Assembly (NCBI RefSeq): GCF_000157895.3
Contig: NC_022663.1
Coordinates: forward strand, 3,100,001-3,164,000
Direction of reading: 5' to 3'
Source: Mycobacterium kansasii ATCC 12478
Lineage (GTDB): Bacteria; Actinomycetota; Actinomycetes; Mycobacteriales; Mycobacteriaceae
DNA: 64,000 bases
The notes under the pieces: generated by a model
What the model was told of the DNA's origin: nothing
Seen by the model: the letters and a program-made list of their open reading frames with translations, nothing else
The model's database searches: none
Shown: positions 61,251 through 64,000 of the stretch, piece after piece
How the letters are laid out: each line of letters begins with the position of its first letter
How positions within the stretch are numbered: the first letter of the stretch is position 1
Translations under genes and position numbers: made by a program

Positions 61251-62555
61251 ATGAAGGGCAGCGACCTTTGCAAGAACACCAGTAACTTCATTTGGGGCCA
61301 GTTGCTCTTGCTCGGCGAGGGCATACCTGACCCAGGTGATGTCTTCAACTCGGGCGCGACGCTGTTCAAGCAAATCAGCGACAAGATCGGGCTCGCCATT
61401 CCGGGCACCAACTGGATCGGCCAAGCCGCCGACGCCTATTTGAACCAGAACATTGCGCAGCAACTTCGCGCAAAGGTGATGGGTGACATCGACTCTTTGA
61501 CCGGCAACATGATTTCGAACCAGGCCAAGTACGTGTCCAACACGCGCGACGTCCTGCGGGCGATGAAGAAGATGATCGACGGCGTCTACAAGGTCTGCAA
61601 GGGGCTGGAAAAGGTTCCGCTGCTGGGTTGGCTGTGGTCGTGGGAGCTCGCACTCCCGATGTCCGGCATTGCCATGGCTACCGTCGGCGGTGCACTGCTG
61701 TACCTGACGATCATGACGCTGATGAATGTGACCAACCTGAAGGGTCTGCTCGGCAGGCTCATCGAGATGTTGACGACCCTGCCCAAATTCCCGGGTCTGC
61801 CTCTCCCCAGCATCCCCGACATCATCGACGGCCTGTGGCCGCCGAAGCTGCCCGACATCCCGATCCCGGGCCTTCCCAACATCCCGGGCCTGCCGGACTT
61901 CAAGTGGCCGCCCGTCCCGGGCATACCGGACTTCAACTTGCCGATTCCGGGTCTGCCCGAGTTCGAGTGGCCGTCCATCCCGGGCCTGCCCGACTTCGGC
62001 TTGCCCAACCTGCCCGGTCTGCCCGGTCTGCCGAGCTTCCCCGGCTTGCCAATCCCCGGATTCCCGAACCTGCCCGGGCTGCCCAGCATCCCCAACTTGT
62101 TCCCCGGCTTACCGAGCCTGGGCGACTTGATCCCGGGAATCGGCAACCTCGGCAAGTTGCCGACGTGGACGGAGTTGGCCGCCCTGCCCGATTTCTTGGG
62201 CGGCTTCGCGGGCCTGCCCAGTCTCAGCTTCAGCGACCTGATGTCGTTTGCCCAACTGCCGAACGTCAGTTCGCTCACGGCAACGATGGGTCAGCTGCAA
62301 CACCTGGTGGCAGCCGGCGGTGGGCCGGGTCAGCTCGGCAGCATGGCCGGCCAACAGGCGCAGATGATCTCCTCGCAGGCCCAGCAGGGCGGCCAGCAGC
62401 AACAGGCCACCCTCGTCAGCGACAAGAGGGAAGAAGACGAGGAAGGCGCGGCCGCTGGAGCCGGTGCCGAGCGCGCGCCGATCGACGCCGGAGCCGCCGG
62501 CGGCCAGCAGCGGCAGGGTCCTCCGCCCAGGCCCGCGCCGAGTGGGCTGGTTTGA
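61251..62555 (+). CDS. espE: ESX-1 secretion-associated protein EspE
   Basis: 434 aa from ATG 61251, counterpart of Rv3864. The N-terminal 175 residues are helical and EspA-like: GTNWIGQAADAYLNQNIAQQ (WxG-like turn), TRDVLRAMKKMIDGVYKV, and a hydrophobic helix at about residues 132-159. Residues 178-299 are a proline-rich PGLP/IPGLPDF repeat region, and the C-terminus is Gln/Glu/Ala-rich. Exported by ESX-1 and found at the cell surface. It heads espE-espF-espG1-espH. Confidence 0.95.
   Translation: MKGSDLCKNTSNFIWGQLLLLGEGIPDPGDVFNSGATLFKQISDKIGLAIPGTNWIGQAADAYLNQNIAQQLRAKVMGDIDSLTGNMISNQAKYVSNTRDVLRAMKKMIDGVYKVCKGLEKVPLLGWLWSWELALPMSGIAMATVGGALLYLTIMTLMNVTNLKGLLGRLIEMLTTLPKFPGLPLPSIPDIIDGLWPPKLPDIPIPGLPNIPGLPDFKWPPVPGIPDFNLPIPGLPEFEWPSIPGLPDFGLPNLPGLPGLPSFPGLPIPGFPNLPGLPSIPNLFPGLPSLGDLIPGIGNLGKLPTWTELAALPDFLGGFAGLPSLSFSDLMSFAQLPNVSSLTATMGQLQHLVAAGGGPGQLGSMAGQQAQMISSQAQQGGQQQQATLVSDKREEDEEGAAAGAGAERAPIDAGAAGGQQRQGPPPRPAPSGLV
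61782..62147 (+). repeat. espE: Degenerate PGLP repeats in EspE
   Basis: About 120 residues built from PGLP, IPGLPDF and PGLPxFxWP units, such as IPGLPEFEW and LPGLPGLPSFPGLP. The pattern PGLP recurs about every 5-14 residues. The DNA of the units is similar (CCGGGCCTGCC). Proline-rich tracts of this length are unusual for a secreted ESX-1 protein and may form an extended surface segment. Confidence 0.9.
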
Positions 62556-62632
62556 TGCGCCTGCCACATGAAAGCCAAGCGCACCAAAGCCATAGCGAGT
62601 AAAAAGAAGAACGTAGCGGAAAGGTCCACCCC

Positions 62633-62944
62633 ATGACTGGAATACTCGGCGTCGTACCGTCCTTCCTGAAGGTACTGGCGGGTATGCAGAACGAAATCGC
62701 CGGCCAACTCAAATCGGCCACCTCCGTGGTCGGTGGAGTCAGCCAGCGAGTCCAAATCACCCACGGTTCGTTCACGTCGAAATTCAACGACACGCTGCAA
62801 GAGTTCGAGACGACCCGCAACAGCACCGGCACGGGCCTGCAAGGGGTCACCAGCGGGCTAGCCAACAATCTGATCTCGGCGGCCGGGGCTTACCTCAATT
62901 CCGACCAAGGTCTGGCCGGCGTCATCGACAAGATCTTCGGTTGA
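62633..62944 (+). CDS. espF: ESX-1 secretion-associated protein EspF
   Basis: 103 aa, counterpart of Rv3865, related to EspC. The ATG at 62633 is followed by MTGILGVVPSFLKVLAGMQNEIAGQL. Small helical ESX-1 substrate with a C-terminal helix (LISAAGAYLNSDQGLAGVIDKIF), which resembles the secretion-signal region of EspC-type proteins. It is 77 bp after espE and 1 bp before espG1. Confidence 0.95.
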   Translation: MTGILGVVPSFLKVLAGMQNEIAGQLKSATSVVGGVSQRVQITHGSFTSKFNDTLQEFETTRNSTGTGLQGVTSGLANNLISAAGAYLNSDQGLAGVIDKIFG

Positions 62945-62945
62945 T

Positions 62946-63797
62946 ATGACCGGTCCGCTCGCTACCGGCCGCGCGGGCCTCGTCGACGACGTCGTCGGCG
63001 TCGAGGTCACCATCGATGGCATGCTGGTACTCGCGGACCGGTTGCACCTGGTCGATTTCCCAGTGGCGCTGGGCATCCGGCCGAACATCCCGCAAGACGA
63101 TCTGCGGGAAATCGTCTGGGACCAGGTGCGGCGTGACCTCACCGCGCAAGGCGTGTTGGACCACAACGGCTACCCGCATCCGACGGTCGCCTCGATGGTG
63201 GACACCCTGAGCCGGCCGGACCGCACCCTCGAAGCTCGCTGGTGGCGCCGCGATGTCGGCGGCGTCATGGTGCGATTTGTGGTGTGCCGCAAGGACGATC
63301 GCCATGTCATCGCGGTGCGCAACGGGGACCTGCTGGTGCTACAGCTGGTGGCTCCGCAGGTCGGCCTGGCTGGCATGGTGACCGCTGTGCTGGGTACGGC
63401 GGACCCCGCGAGCGTGGAACCGCTGACGGGCATCGCGAGCGAACTGGCCGAGTGCACCACCGCTGCTCAGCTGACCCGGTACGGCTTGGCGCCGACCGCG
63501 GCCCGCATCTACACCGAGATCGTGAGCAATCCGGACAGCTGGGTGGAAATCGTCGCGAGCCAACGCCATCCGGGGGGCACGACGACGCACACCAAGGCAG
63601 CCGCCGGTGTTCTCGACTCGGCGCACGGCAGGGTGGTCTCACTTCCCCGCATCGTCAGCGGTGAACTGTACGGCAGCTTTCTCCCGGGCACGCCGCAGAA
63701 CCTGCAGCTCGCGTTGGACGCCCTGGTGGAGCTTCTCCCCGCGGGCTCCTGGTTAGATCACGCCTCGGATCACACCCAAGCCTCCGCCCGAGGCTGA
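62946..63797 (+). CDS. espG1: ESX-1 chaperone EspG1
   Basis: Cytoplasmic chaperone (Rv3866) that holds ESX-1 PE/PPE substrates before secretion. 283 aa. Sequence features: DGMLVLADRLHLVDFPVALG, RTLEARWWRRDVGGVMVRFV and WVEIVASQRHPGGTTTH, typical of the EspG fold. Starts 1 bp after espF, so they are likely co-translated. The next gene, espH, begins 38 bp after its stop. Confidence 0.95.
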   Translation: MTGPLATGRAGLVDDVVGVEVTIDGMLVLADRLHLVDFPVALGIRPNIPQDDLREIVWDQVRRDLTAQGVLDHNGYPHPTVASMVDTLSRPDRTLEARWWRRDVGGVMVRFVVCRKDDRHVIAVRNGDLLVLQLVAPQVGLAGMVTAVLGTADPASVEPLTGIASELAECTTAAQLTRYGLAPTAARIYTEIVSNPDSWVEIVASQRHPGGTTTHTKAAAGVLDSAHGRVVSLPRIVSGELYGSFLPGTPQNLQLALDALVELLPAGSWLDHASDHTQASARG

Positions 63798-63835
63798 CTG
63801 CTCAATCTCCGTCACGAGTCAGAAAGGGAGCCATA

Positions 63836-64000
63836 GTGGACCTGCCCGGGAACGACTACGTCAGCGACGATTTCGACGCCCTGGATTTCACCGCCGGCGC
63901 CGCCGAGGAATCCTCACTCGACGCGCTCGATGAGTACGCGCCGTCCGAGCCGGCGGACACCGGAGCCGACCTGGACGCCCTGCACGGGCTGACCGAGAAG
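63836..64000 (+). CDS. espH: ESX-1 secretion-associated protein EspH, partial
   Basis: Counterpart of Rv3867, cut by the window end. 55 codons from GTG 63836, with AGAAAGGGAG upstream. It begins VDLPGNDYVSDDFDALDFTA, strongly acidic, with the sequence ALDEYAPSEPADTGADLDA following. DUF2694 family. EspH is needed for stability or secretion of EspE/EspF in M. marinum (family knowledge). Confidence 0.85.
   Translation, partial: MDLPGNDYVSDDFDALDFTAGAAEESSLDALDEYAPSEPADTGADLDALHGLTEK

Noticed and set aside
1..64000. CRISPR arrays, rRNA, tRNA and phage or insertion sequences
   Set aside because: No spaced direct-repeat array, cloverleaf or transposase was recognised by eye; a tRNA or covariance scan would settle this.

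Overview
The window is high-GC actinobacterial DNA and is recognisably the Mycobacterium chromosome segment that in M. tuberculosis runs from about Rv3802c to Rv3867, roughly 100 kb before oriC. Mycolyltransferases, arabinogalactan enzymes, Erp, EthA/EthR, EspR, WhiB6 and EspE-H all appear in the expected order. Differences from M. tuberculosis (Rv numbers here are from memory, no search was run) point to a non-tuberculous mycobacterium. The sulfolipid block Rv3820c-Rv3828, PE_PGRS62, Rv3832c/Rv3833 and the transposase region Rv3844/Rv3845 are missing. A polyamine-type cluster, a dinB polymerase and an LLM oxidoreductase are added.

Layout. 1-9988, reverse strand: the mycomembrane and arabinogalactan block: a cutinase-like lipase (cut by the window edge), MPT51, Ag85A, AftB, UbiA (decaprenyl-phosphoryl-ribose synthesis), a PAP2 phosphatase, GlfT2 and Glf. 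10254-13016, forward: Erp with PGLTS repeats and a secreted peptidoglycan amidase. 13038-18774: an accessory island. It carries a PLP-decarboxylase/spermidine-synthase fusion and an MFS transporter on the forward strand, facing a DUF1190-like membrane protein, a glutathionylspermidine-synthase-like ATP-grasp ligase and a DUF350 membrane protein on the reverse strand. 18896-22132: a HAD hydrolase and three tandem PlsC acyltransferases. 22226-30895: an APH-like kinase, a metallo-beta-lactamase/Rieske protein, a carotenoid-type oxidoreductase with its TetR regulator, SerS, and a Septum_form/zincin pair.

30961-39957: a small Cys-rich protein, a phosphoglycerate-mutase-like enzyme with PheA, and an iron-controlled block (DUF2470 protein, LCP ligase, BfrB) preceded by IdeR-box-like sequences. 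GlpQ1 and a DUF4328 protein follow, then a gene-poor stretch with DnaA boxes and iteron-like repeats, then SodA. 40060-46140: a manganese riboswitch with a TMEM165/GDT1 transporter, EspR, the Rv3850-Rv3852 group, RraA, and EthA/EthR with an operator between them. 46289-56245: DinB, a PHP phosphoesterase, an LLM oxidoreductase and glutamate synthase GltB/GltD. 56945-64000: the start of the ESX-1 region: a MinD/ParA-like protein with proline-rich repeats, WhiB6, an FHA protein, EspE, EspF, EspG1 and the first part of EspH.

The most novel item is the 13-18.8 kb island. It combines a fused decarboxylase/aminopropyltransferase, an exporter and a YjfC/YjfL/YjfM-like trio. This is consistent with making a polyamine-type compound, ligating it to another molecule and exporting it or placing it at the membrane. 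The second is the DnaA-box and iteron-like cluster at 37744-37884, which could titrate or recharge DnaA. Start positions were adjusted by eye from conserved N-termini and ribosome-binding sites; all functional calls rest on motif recognition.
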